A DNA stretch of 64,000 bases. It comes from Costus lasius (Eukaryota > Streptophyta > Magnoliopsida > Zingiberales > Costaceae). Within the stretch, counting starts at the first letter, position 1, and each line of letters begins with the position of its first letter. The translations under genes and the position numbers were made by a program. Where the stretch lies: NCBI GenBank assembly GCA_027563935.2, contig CM050451.1, forward strand, positions 35,107,565 through 35,171,564, given 5' to 3'. The notes under the pieces are model-generated. The model worked only from the letters and a program-made list of their open reading frames with translations. It did not search any database and had not been told where the DNA came from. Shown here piece by piece: positions 55,867-64,000 of the stretch.

Positions 55867-57591
55867 ATATGGCTTCCTTAGGACCCCCTTTTGTTGCTTA
55901 TTTTGTCTTAGACTAGGGTGCATCATATGGTAGGTTAGATCCACCCTCCCATTACACCATGTAGTTACATGCCTAGGATCCGCCACTTATGTATAGTAGG
56001 TTAGTGCATGAAATTAATGTAATAGTATAGGTCAACTCTATTCTTGGAATGCAAGTCAAAATCAGGTCAAGACAACTCCAAGAGATGCCATGGGCCATCA
56101 GCCCAATTCAAGAGGGAATCAGCCCATCCCAACCTAATGGAGCAACACCACAAGTACCCAACACTCCACCATCCTAGTTGGCAGCCATGGGATTTGTCTC
56201 TACTCCAACCGCCCTTTCCTTTGAAGTAGAGATGGACAAGACCACTCCCTCATCAGATGTTGCAGCCCTTGCAGTCAACATGCGTCAGCCACCAGCTTGT
56301 GCAGCCCCTTACATCCATCTTGCGCCAGCCAACAAAGTCAAGGAGCAGCCTGCACTTTGCAACAACTCCAGTCCACTCAAGTGCCAGCCGCCCATGCCAT
56401 TTGCAGCCTGCACAATGTCAGCCATCAACAGCCTCTTCAGTCCATCTTCACTTCAGTTTCCGAAACTCTCAACCTGCTGAAGACTCCAATGTCAAACTCC
56501 AAGCAACCGCCCACTTGAAAAGAAACCAGCCCTTGAATTGTCTCCATCATGCTTGACTTGTGTGCCTTGTTTTTTGAGCTTAGAAAGGGAGTTAACCGTT
56601 GGAGACTCCCCTATATGTTGTAACCTCTTGTAAATTGCAAGCTAGTGTTGAATGAATTTCGAATTTCAGAAGTGTGTCTTCAAAATGGTGTGTGTCACCT
56701 AATCCCCCTTTTCCTCCCACCTTTGCCGAAAGCCCCTTTCCATCCTTTCTTGCTCTTCCACCTTCCACCTCCACTTGCGTTTGTCATGAAGAAGGGAGCT
56801 CACGCCACTTCCTCCCTCTAGCCTTGAAGAGCCTTCAATCAAGAGGAGGAGCTGAACACATTCAAGACTCAAGAAGGTGTCAACAACTCCATGCCGAGAA
56901 CAAGCCACCCCCACTTAGCTAAGTCTTCTTCTCCTTTGGGTCATTGTTCTTTGTTACTTGTTGATGTGGATCTTTGAAACTTGTTGGACAGCCCCTTTGC
57001 ACTCACGCTGAATTTCTGCAGGTGGCGCAAGGCCAAGGAATGACAATCAAAGCTTCCCCTCTTCTCTTCCCCTAAGCATAGATAGTCTAAACTATGTTAA
57101 CAAGGGAATTTGGAGTCTAGCCTCCCCCTTGATTGTCTTGTGTATTGGCCTCTTGATATTATTTTCAAATTCACCCACGCATGTGTGGGATGCTGCAATG
57201 ACATGTGTGTAAGCTCATAGGGCCCTACTTCGTGAGATTCCACCATTGGACCGGTGAAGAACGGGAAGGACACCCTTTCTATTCTCAAAGGGTGCAAGGT
57301 GAGTTCCTCCCTTAGATTAGCCCTAGTTTCTTATGGTAGAATCGCATGCTAGATTTCTTTGATGTTGTAGAACCGCATGCTAGATCTACTTGAGGTTTTA
57401 GAATCACATGATAAGCTTTATTAGAAGCGCATGATAAGTTTAGTTGCTGAATGTAGCTTCGGATTTCATTATAAAGACTATCAAACCTAATTTCTCAAAG
57501 CGTTAGTTTAAATGGGTTTCATAGTTATATCTTAAATAGCAAATGTTTTCAAAAGCGTTGTTTGAATGTTGCATGCTTGGTGATCCCATCA
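55785..57591 (+). repeat. Gypsy-2 3' LTR
   Basis: The 1,807-bp LTR appears identical to 49254-51060. It contains the polyprotein stop codon at 55864-55866 and a hairpin copy at 57271-57294. Confidence 0.95.
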
Positions 57592-58518
57592 TAGAGTTGA
57601 ATGAATTTTCAAATTTCAGAAGTGTGTCTTCTAATGGTGTGTGTCACCTAACCCCTCCCTTTCTTCCAACCATTGCCGAGAGTTCCATTCCACCCCCCCT
57701 CTTGCTCTTCAACCTTCCACCTCCACTTGCACTTGTCATGAAGATGGGAGCTCACGCCACTTTCTCCCCTCAGCCTTGACAAGTCCTCAGCCATGATGAG
57801 GAGCTGGACACATCCGAGACTCAAGAAGGTGTCATCAACCCCATGCCAAGATCAAGCCACCACCCTAAGTTAGCTAAGTCTCTCTTCTCCCTTGGCTGAT
57901 GTTTTCTTGAAGTTTCTGAACATTCATCTGCACTCACTAAGGTCTCTTCTCAGGTTGCGCAAGGCCAAGGAGGGCATACAAGTTCATTCCCCCCTTCCCC
58001 CCTTAACTAGTTAGTCTCAAAAGTGTTAGCAAGGGAATTTGGAGGCTACCCTCCCCCTTGAATGTTCTTATGTGAATGGCCTCTTAATATTTTTGTCAAA
58101 CTCACCCACGCATGTGTGGGATGCTGCAATGCTATGTGTGTAAGCTCATAGGGCCCTACTTCATGAGATTCAACCATTGGACCGGTGAAGAACGGGAAGG
58201 TCACCCTTTCTATTCTCAAAGGGTGCAAGGTGAGTTCCTCCCTTAGAGTAGCTCTAATGCTTATGATAGAATCGCATGCCTAGATCTATTTGAAGTTGTA
58301 GAACCGCATGCTCAAGCTTTATTCAAAGTTTCATCTTATCTAGAAGCGCATGTTAGGATTCTCTTGATAAGTAGTTTCGGTTTTCACTACTATATACCAA
58401 AGAAACAAACTACTTTCAAACTACGTTAGTTCAAGGGGTTTGTTAACCTATACTTAATTAGCAAAAAAAATGTTTTCGAAGCGCGTTGTTTGAATGTTGC
58501 ATGCTTGGCCCCCCATCA
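57592..58518 (+). repeat. Gypsy-1 5' LTR, second part
   Basis: The sequence resumes after Gypsy-2 (first five bases TAGAG are duplicated target) and ends ...CCCCCCATCA. It holds the dyad (58105-58120) and hairpin (58202-58225). Confidence 0.92.
58202..58225 (+). other. CTATTCTC hairpin in the Gypsy-1 5' LTR
   Basis: Stem CACCCTTT / AAAGGGTG and loop CTATTCTC as in Gypsy-2, followed by CAAGGTGAGT. Confidence 0.7.
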
Positions 58519-58521
58519 TCT

Positions 58522-58533
58522 TGGTATAAGAGC
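58522..58533 (+). other. Gypsy-1 primer-binding site, one-base variant
   Basis: TGGTATAAGAGC lies three bases after the LTR, against TGGTATCAGAGC in Gypsy-2. The following base also differs (T for C), so pairing with initiator-Met tRNA would be weaker. Confidence 0.8.
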
Positions 58534-58678
58534 TTAGGCTCTTAGAGTAGGATTTTATAAGACCAAAACTTTATTTTCCTACTACTAAGGCGATTTTTGG
58601 ACCTAGGTGCTTGAAAGAATTTGACTAGCTATATTTATCACCTTAGGGTTTATTTTCAAAACCTTACTCATTTCGAAA

Positions 58679-60865
58679 ATGACTACTAGATTCAATCCCC
58701 TAAGAGGCAATAGACAACCCATCAAGAGATGGGATGACATGATAAAAGAAATATATGACCCTACACCTCTCAATGAAAAATTGCTTACCCAAGAGAACAT
58801 GAATGTAGCTGAATATATACTAAAGTTCAAAACCCTCTACCATAGTACTAGAGAAGCTCCTAGGGTTATGCTTAACCGGTTTAGAGATGGTCTTAGCTTT
58901 GAGATTAAGAGAGGTCTCACCTACTACCCCATATACACAATAGAAGATGCTTTTCAAATAGCTAGTGAGGTGGAGCAAAATCTTAAGAGATTTTATAAAA
59001 GGAAAATTGACCATCCAAGACCCAAGGCCCCTAAGGTAGTCAGTCAAACCATGGAGCTCAATCAAGCCTTAGAACCAAAGCTACCCTCCCAAAGCCAATC
59101 TCAAATCAAGTCTAGGGAACCCATTGAAGACTTACCTCCATGTCAAGTCATGTTGTCCATAAAACCCAAACAAGAACTCCACCAACTTAAGGAAAACTCT
59201 CTTGACATCCACATAGGTCATACTAAGTCCACACCTTTAAGAACAATCTCACCTAAGCCTATGGAAGAACTTGAACCCAATCATATTAGGCTGGACTTAG
59301 TGGAAGCTATCCTACCCTTAGTGACCTGTGAGACTAGTTTGCCTCACCCTTTAGGGCTCCCATGTTTAGATCAAGTGCTTGAACCATGTGAACCTACTCT
59401 TCATGACATAGGGCAGACTTTAGAGAACTCTTCAATAGGTTGTGCACAATTAGGTTCCAAGCCACTTGACCTTAGTGAAAGTTTAGATGAGCCTCTAGAC
59501 ACTTTAGAAATCCAACACCTTCAATTAGAGGACCATCACACTTTAGGCTTGACTCAACCTAAGTTTGAACCTTTCTCTATGGATGATCTGCCTAAGTATC
59601 TTACTCAACCATATTTAGAGATTAAGGTAGACATACCATCTTGTCTAGGCCCTTCTTTGACCACTTCTGAGCCATCTAGCACTAAACTTTACAACTTAGG
59701 CCTAAACCCACCCCTAGAACCAAAACTTTTAGAAATAGAGGATCCTTCACCTTTCGATATCAACCAACATGAGTTAAGATCCCTTACTTTGCCTAAGATG
59801 GAACCCATGCTAGATCTTTTTATCATTGACCAAGATCCTAAGTCCCAAACATTAGGAGAACCTCAACTTCAAGGCCTAGAAGACTTGACCTTTGATCCAA
59901 TGATCCATGAAACATATCTCTTAGGTCTTGCCACCCACACTCCTAAGCCACATTTAGGACCAATTGAACATGGGCTTATAACCCAAGACTTTAGGGATGA
60001 CCCTACTCAAGTTGACCCCATAGGGACTGACCTATATCAACCTTCTCCTTATGACATGATAGAGCTCCCCCAGTTTAGCTTTGAGGACCTTACTCCAGAT
60101 ATGGGAGAGCCATTTCTTTTTTCCTTAGGAAGTCCAATCCTAGAGACGCCCCTCACCCTTCTTGAGTTAGACATTAGCTCACCTGAATATGAAGTAGAAT
60201 TTACTTTAGATCCTCTTGAGTTTCCCATGCTAGGATATGATTTAGAACCTAACTTGTCTGAGTTGGCAACATCTCCCATCTCTCCTTTAGACCTTGAGTC
60301 TGGCCTTAGTACTCCAGGGTTAAAGAAAATTCAATTGAATAATGATTTGCTTCCCCTCCCAGAACTTGAACACTTTGATTTTGTTATACCTGAATCTTTT
60401 AGTAGGCCTGTATACCACAAACATACTAATGAATATGGCCGAGAAAGGACATTCTGTGTAGGAGACCCTGAATTTAAGGAGCATGAAGATTGGGATGAAG
60501 AGATTGATTGCTGTGATGCTGTTGACACTGATTTTTGGACCCCCATCACTTTTGATGTGGATGACTTCATATTGCATAAGCATCATTCCACCCCATACTA
60601 TGACCCCACTTGTGAGCATATGATTGAGTCCATCCTTGAGGACCAAACCCATTTCACCCGTAATGAGGTAGAGTTACTCTACTTAGTTGGATATGACCAT
60701 GGTGAAGAGGGTTGGCTTCCCGAGGAAGAACTCACCCTAACTACCTCAAAGCTCCTCATGGATAAGGACAATTCTTCGGAGAAGAATTTTTCTCACCCGG
60801 GGAGAGCTGATGTGGGAAGGCGACATGACCCACGGAAATACAAATGGAGTTTAAGGTTACCCTAG
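58679..60865 (+). CDS. Gypsy-1 chimeric protein: Gag piece, unknown centre, integrase-tail/chromodomain-like end (728 aa)
   Basis: This open, undamaged frame is the only ORF of Gypsy-1. Residues about 1-125 match the capsid part of Gypsy-2 Gag (IKRWDDMIKEIYDP against VESWDEMKYLLRQKYVP; NRFRDGLSFEIKRGLTYYPI against SRFKNGLRPDIKRALTYFQL; then ASEVEQNLK). There is no zinc knuckle, protease, RT, RNase H or integrase core. Residues about 130-570 are rich in Pro, Leu, Glu and Ser with loosely repeated LxLxPxxEP and IEDPS-type phrases; I do not recognise them. The end again resembles Gypsy-2: NEYGRERTFCVGD (against NKHRREKVFSVGD), FDVDDFILH, then ESILEDQTHFTRNEVELLYLVGYDHGEEGWLPEEEL, and NFSHPGRADVG into the 3' LTR. 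Perhaps a structural or targeting protein acting in trans with a Gypsy-2 partner; that is inference. Confidence 0.85.
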   Translation: MTTRFNPLRGNRQPIKRWDDMIKEIYDPTPLNEKLLTQENMNVAEYILKFKTLYHSTREAPRVMLNRFRDGLSFEIKRGLTYYPIYTIEDAFQIASEVEQNLKRFYKRKIDHPRPKAPKVVSQTMELNQALEPKLPSQSQSQIKSREPIEDLPPCQVMLSIKPKQELHQLKENSLDIHIGHTKSTPLRTISPKPMEELEPNHIRLDLVEAILPLVTCETSLPHPLGLPCLDQVLEPCEPTLHDIGQTLENSSIGCAQLGSKPLDLSESLDEPLDTLEIQHLQLEDHHTLGLTQPKFEPFSMDDLPKYLTQPYLEIKVDIPSCLGPSLTTSEPSSTKLYNLGLNPPLEPKLLEIEDPSPFDINQHELRSLTLPKMEPMLDLFIIDQDPKSQTLGEPQLQGLEDLTFDPMIHETYLLGLATHTPKPHLGPIEHGLITQDFRDDPTQVDPIGTDLYQPSPYDMIELPQFSFEDLTPDMGEPFLFSLGSPILETPLTLLELDISSPEYEVEFTLDPLEFPMLGYDLEPNLSELATSPISPLDLESGLSTPGLKKIQLNNDLLPLPELEHFDFVIPESFSRPVYHKHTNEYGRERTFCVGDPEFKEHEDWDEEIDCCDAVDTDFWTPITFDVDDFILHKHHSTPYYDPTCEHMIESILEDQTHFTRNEVELLYLVGYDHGEEGWLPEEELTLTTSKLLMDKDNSSEKNFSHPGRADVGRRHDPRKYKWSLRLP

Positions 60866-62616
60866 CTAGGGCACCTAAATTTCCATCTCTTGCATTGCAT
60901 GCATCTTTAAGTTAGATTTTCATTCCTTGCATTGCATGCATCCTTTAAGTTAGATCTCCTAGCATAACTTGCATCATATGGTAGGTTAGATCCACCCAAC
61001 AATTACACCATGTAGTTACATCCCTAGGATCTGCCACTTATGTATGATAGGTTAGTGCATGAAATTGATGTAATAGCATAGGTCAACTCCATTCTTGGGA
61101 TGCAAGTCAAAATCAGATCAAGACAACTCCAAGAGATGCCATGGGCCATCAGCCCAACTCAAGAGGGAATCAGCCCACCCCAACCTAATGGAGCAACACC
61201 ACAAGTACCTCAACTTCCACCATCCTAGTTGGCAGCCATGTGGAGTTTGCCTTCATCTCCAATCAAGACAAGAAGCAGCCTGCACAAAGTCCTACTTCAG
61301 CCCACCATGCGCCAGCCATTAAAGTCAAGGAGCAGCTTGAGCAATGTCCACTTCAGTCCATCATGCGCCAGCCACCAAAGTCAAGGAGCAGCCTGCACTT
61401 TACAACAACTTCAGTCCCTTCAAGCGTCAGCCACCCATGCCAATCTGCAGCCTGCACAATGTCAGCCATCAGCAGCCTCTTCAGTCCATCCTCAACTCAG
61501 TTTTCGAACTTACCAACCTGCTGAAGACTCCAAAGTCAAACCTCCAAGCAACCGCCCCTTTGGAAGAAGACATCAGCCCATTGAGTTGTCTACATCATGC
61601 TTACTTTTGTGACTTGTTTTTGTGCTTAGGAAGGGAGATAACCGTTGGAGACTCTCCTATATGATGTATTTTCTTGTAAAGCCACCAGCTAGAGTTGAAT
61701 GAATTTTCAAATTTCAGAAGTGTGTCTTCTAATGGTGTGTGTCACCTAACCCCTCCCTTTCTTCCAACCATTGCCGAGAGTTCCATTCCACCCCCCCTCT
61801 TGCTCTTCAACCTTCCACCTCCACTTGCGCTTGTCATGAAGATGGGAGCTCACGCCACTTTCTCCCCTCAGCCTTGACAAGTCCTCAGCCATGATGAGGA
61901 GCTGGACACATCCGAGACTCAAGAAGGTGTCATCAACCCCATGCCAAGATCAAGCCACCACCCTAAGTTAGCTAAGTCTCTCTTCTCCCTTGGCTGATGT
62001 TTTCTTGAAGTTTCTGAACATTCATCTGCACTCACTAAGGTCTCTTCTCAGGTTGCGCAAGGCCAAGGAGGGCATACAAGTTCATTCCCCCCTTCCCCCC
62101 TTAACTAGTTAGTCTCAAAAGTGTTAGCAAGGGAATTTGGAGGCTACCCTCCCCCTTGAATGTTCTTATGTGAATGGCCTCTTAATATTTTTGTCAAACT
62201 CACCCACGCATGTGTGGGATGCTGCAATGCTATGTGTGTAAGCTCATAGGGCCCTACTTCGTGAGATTCAACCATTGGACCGGTGAAGAACGGGAAGGTC
62301 ACCCTTTCTATTCTCAAAGGGTGCAAGGTGAGTTCCTCCCTTAGAGTAGCTCTAATGCTTATGATAGAATCGCATGCCTAGATCTATTTGAAGTTGTAGA
62401 ACCGCATGCTCAAGCTTTATTCAAAGTTTCATCTTATCTAGAAGCGCATGTTAGGATTCTCTTGATAAGTAGTTTCGGTTTTCACTACTATATACCAAAG
62501 AAACAAACTACTTTCAAACTACGTTAGTTCAAGGGGTTTGTTAACCTATACTTAATTAGCAAAAAAAATGTTTTCGAAGCGCGTTGTTTGAATGTTGCAT
62601 GCTTGGCCCCCCATCA
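60808..62616 (+). repeat. Gypsy-1 3' LTR
   Basis: The 1,809-bp LTR runs TGATGTGGGAAGG... to ...CCCCCCATCA. It contains the ORF stop (60863-60865) and hairpin copy 62300-62323. The preceding polypurine-like CCCGGGGAGAGC is within the coding frame. ORFs at 61095-61664 mirror those in the 5' LTR. Confidence 0.93.
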
Positions 62617-63713
62617 CAAGAGAAGGAATAGAGATAATATTCTTAGTTATGCTCGGTACAAAATAACAATTGTCCAGTTCTAATACATAACCAGTTGGTA
62701 AAGAGATGTAATATTGTCCTACAGCAACAGCAGCAACTCGTGCCCCGTTTCCAACTCGTAGGTCCACCTCATGCTGTCCCACCTGTCTTCTTCTCTTGAG
62801 TTCCTGTACATTTGAACAAATGTGAACTCCACATGCAGTGTCCAACACCCATGAAATAGAAGAAGAAGAAGATATCATGACTTCAGTCACAAAAATACCT
62901 GAGCTAGAAGTGAAAGGCTTGCTTCCCTTCTTATCTCCTTGGAGCGCTTTACAGTCCTTCTTCCAGTGACCCAGCTGGCCACAATGGAAACATCTGTATT
63001 CCTTCGACCGCTTGATCTTTTGTTTCAGAGCCTTGTTGTAGCTCTTGACAGGGGCTTTGCCCTTCTGCCCCTTCTTCTTGTTCCTGGAAGGAATCATCAA
63101 GACAGAGGATGAAGGCTTTCCCTTTTCAAGAGTCTGCTCTGTAGTATAGAGCATGTTCAGTAACTCTGCCGGGGTACAGTTGATCTTGTTCATATTAAAA
63201 TTAATGATGAACGGATAGAAAAAGGCCGGGAGAGACTGTAGGATAATGTCTACAACAAGCTACTGATTGATGGTGTGTCCCAGTTTCTCTAGAGCCTCTT
63301 TGTACCCAATCATCTTGAGTACGTGAGCTCCCACTGGACTCCCTTCAGTCAGTTTGCTCTGAAAGAAAAGTTTTGTCAAGTTATAGCGTTCAGTCCTTGC
63401 CTGTGCAGCATACAGCATCTTGAGATTTGCTATAATTTCAATAGCAGATAAATCCTCATGCTAACGCTGAAGCTCTGGCGTCATAGACGCAAGCATAAGG
63501 CAAGCGACATCAATGCTATCATTGACATGCTTCTCATAAGCATCCCGAACCGCCCTTGCGGCGTTCGCAGCGGGTTGAGGCGGTATTGCCGTCTCAAGGA
63601 CATACAGTTTCCTCTCAGCCTTAAGAACAATCTTAAGGTGTCCGTACCAGTCTGAGAAGTTTGGCCCAGCAAACTTCTCCCTTTCCAGTAAGGATCGCAC
63701 ATTGAACACTGTG

Positions 63714-64000
63714 GTGTTCGTTGCTGCAGTAATCTACAACATTGCAAGAACAACAAGGTCAGTATCAATGTTAGAATCAATCCAGGACTTAAGAATGATT
63801 CTTTTCTCACTATTTTATCTGACTGAAAAATCCATTAAAACAGTCCGAAAGAGTAACACTCTTTTAGTGAGATGGGATCCAGATTTCATACCTGGTCTCC
63901 GCGTCCCGCTCAGGCGAGATAAGATGCACAGAGAGTACAAGCACTAATCACCGGTAGGCTATCCATGCCAATCGCCAACCCGTGCGATTCCCCTTCATCT
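63714..64000 (-). other. Copia-5 leader, gag-proximal part
   Basis: Non-coding leader homologous to 20239-20520 of Copia-1. It continues beyond the window. Confidence 0.8.

Larger units (their letters stand above)
49254..57591 (+). mobile_element. Gypsy-2, complete and apparently very young Ty3/gypsy chromovirus-like element
   Basis: This 8,338-bp element has LTRs at 49254-51060 and 55785-57591 (1,807 bp each, no difference seen by eye), PBS (51064-51075), one intact ORF (51223-55866) and a polypurine tract before the 3' LTR. TAGAG flanks it at 49249-49253 and 57592-57596. It is the innermost and probably youngest insertion here. Confidence 0.96.
48367..62616 (+). mobile_element. Gypsy-1, complete non-autonomous Ty3/gypsy element carrying Gypsy-2
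   Basis: Ends TGATG...CATCA, flanked by CAAGA (48362-48366 and 62617-62621). Without the nested Gypsy-2 it is about 5.9 kb: 5' LTR (48367-49253 plus 57597-58518), PBS (58522-58533), ORF (58679-60865) and 3' LTR (60808-62616). Both LTRs come to 1,809 bp; by eye they differ at about six positions, all transitions. It lacks protease, RT, RNase H and integrase core, so it must be moved in trans. Confidence 0.93.
45564..63713 (-). pseudogene. Copia-5 gag-pol, several stops, split by a 14-kb gypsy nest
   Basis: The C-terminal half lies at 45564-48366 (integrase, RT with YVDD, RNase H) and the N-terminal part at 62617-63713 (Gag, CCHC knuckle, LDTAC protease). Breaks: TGA at 47835-47837 replacing an Arg codon (CGA) just before the integrase motif LRSDRGGEY; TAG replacing CAG of LQRQHED near 63463; a further stop in INQELAVD near 63262; and loss of the start ATG (five contiguous changes near 63707-63711). 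Gypsy-1 is inserted before ALVRKGFSF, with CAAGA duplicated. The more damaged N-terminal half shows this copy is older than Copia-1 and Copia-2. Confidence 0.9.
43879..64000 (-). mobile_element. Copia-5, minus-strand Ty1/copia element, runs off the right edge
   Basis: 3' LTR (43879-45543), polypurine tract (45544-45555), gag-pol (45564-48366 and 62617-63713, split by the Gypsy-1/Gypsy-2 nest) and leader start (63714-64000). The PBS and 5' LTR should lie right of the window. CCTCA (43874-43878) is the left flank and should recur beyond its 5' LTR. Confidence 0.9.

Noticed and set aside
58679..60865. Host gene candidate
   Set aside because: It lies exactly between PBS and 3' LTR of a complete element with target duplication, has Gag and integrase-tail similarity and ends inside the LTR.

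Overview
This 64-kb window is plant nuclear DNA made entirely of LTR retrotransposons inserted into one another. I found no host gene, tRNA gene, rRNA gene or CRISPR array. The plant origin is inferred from two element classes. The first is Ty1/copia elements of Angela/BARE-like build: gag-PR-IN-RT-RH in one ORF of about 1,290 codons, LTRs of 1.7-2.0 kb starting TGTTGG, a leader of about 1.8 kb, and primer-binding sites of the TGGTATCAGAGC type that match plant initiator-Met tRNA. The second is Ty3/gypsy chromovirus-like elements with a C-terminal chromodomain-like segment. I cannot name the species.

Left part (1-14.6 kb and 36-43.9 kb), outermost to innermost. Copia-4 (-; leader, PBS and LTR piece at 41.9-43.0 kb) holds a Gypsy-4 LTR (40.7-41.9 kb). 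That LTR holds Gypsy-3 (+; ORF tail and 3' LTR at 37.7-40.7 kb). Gypsy-3 holds Copia-3 (+; decayed pol at 11.3-14.3 kb, 3' LTR split between 14.3 and 37.7 kb). Copia-3 pol is interrupted by Copia-3b (-; LTR 9.9-11.3 kb), whose LTR is interrupted by Copia-M (-; 1-9.9 kb, continuing off the left edge). Copia-M contains Copia-P (+; 0.1-7.8 kb), whose 3' LTR holds solo LTR S (5.4-6.8 kb).

Middle part (14.6-36.0 kb). Copia-2 (-) sits in the Copia-3 3' LTR with target duplication ATACT. It carries two further insertions: Copia-1 (-; 14636-23755, intact 1,293-codon gag-pol, 1,701-bp LTRs, duplication GGGGG) and a 3.18-kb LTR-like insertion with three different tandem arrays (25610-28790).

Right part (43.9-64.0 kb). 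Copia-6 is an LTR piece inside Copia-4. Copia-5 (-), which runs off the right edge, sits in Copia-6. Copia-5 pol is interrupted by Gypsy-1 (+; 48367-62616, duplication CAAGA), and the Gypsy-1 5' LTR is interrupted by Gypsy-2 (+; 49254-57591, duplication TAGAG).

How the parts relate: Copia-1 and Gypsy-2 look recently mobile, with intact polyproteins and nearly or fully identical LTRs. Gypsy-1 lacks protease, RT, RNase H and the integrase core, but keeps an open 728-codon ORF. That ORF joins a Gag piece, about 430 residues I do not recognise, and an integrase-tail/chromodomain-like end. Gypsy-3 is a diverged relative with the same kind of ORF. I consider this non-autonomous family, probably mobilised by Gypsy-2-like partners, the best candidate for something undescribed. 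The second best is a hairpin in the gypsy LTRs with an invariant CTATTCTC loop and covarying stem, lying just before a splice-donor-like sequence.
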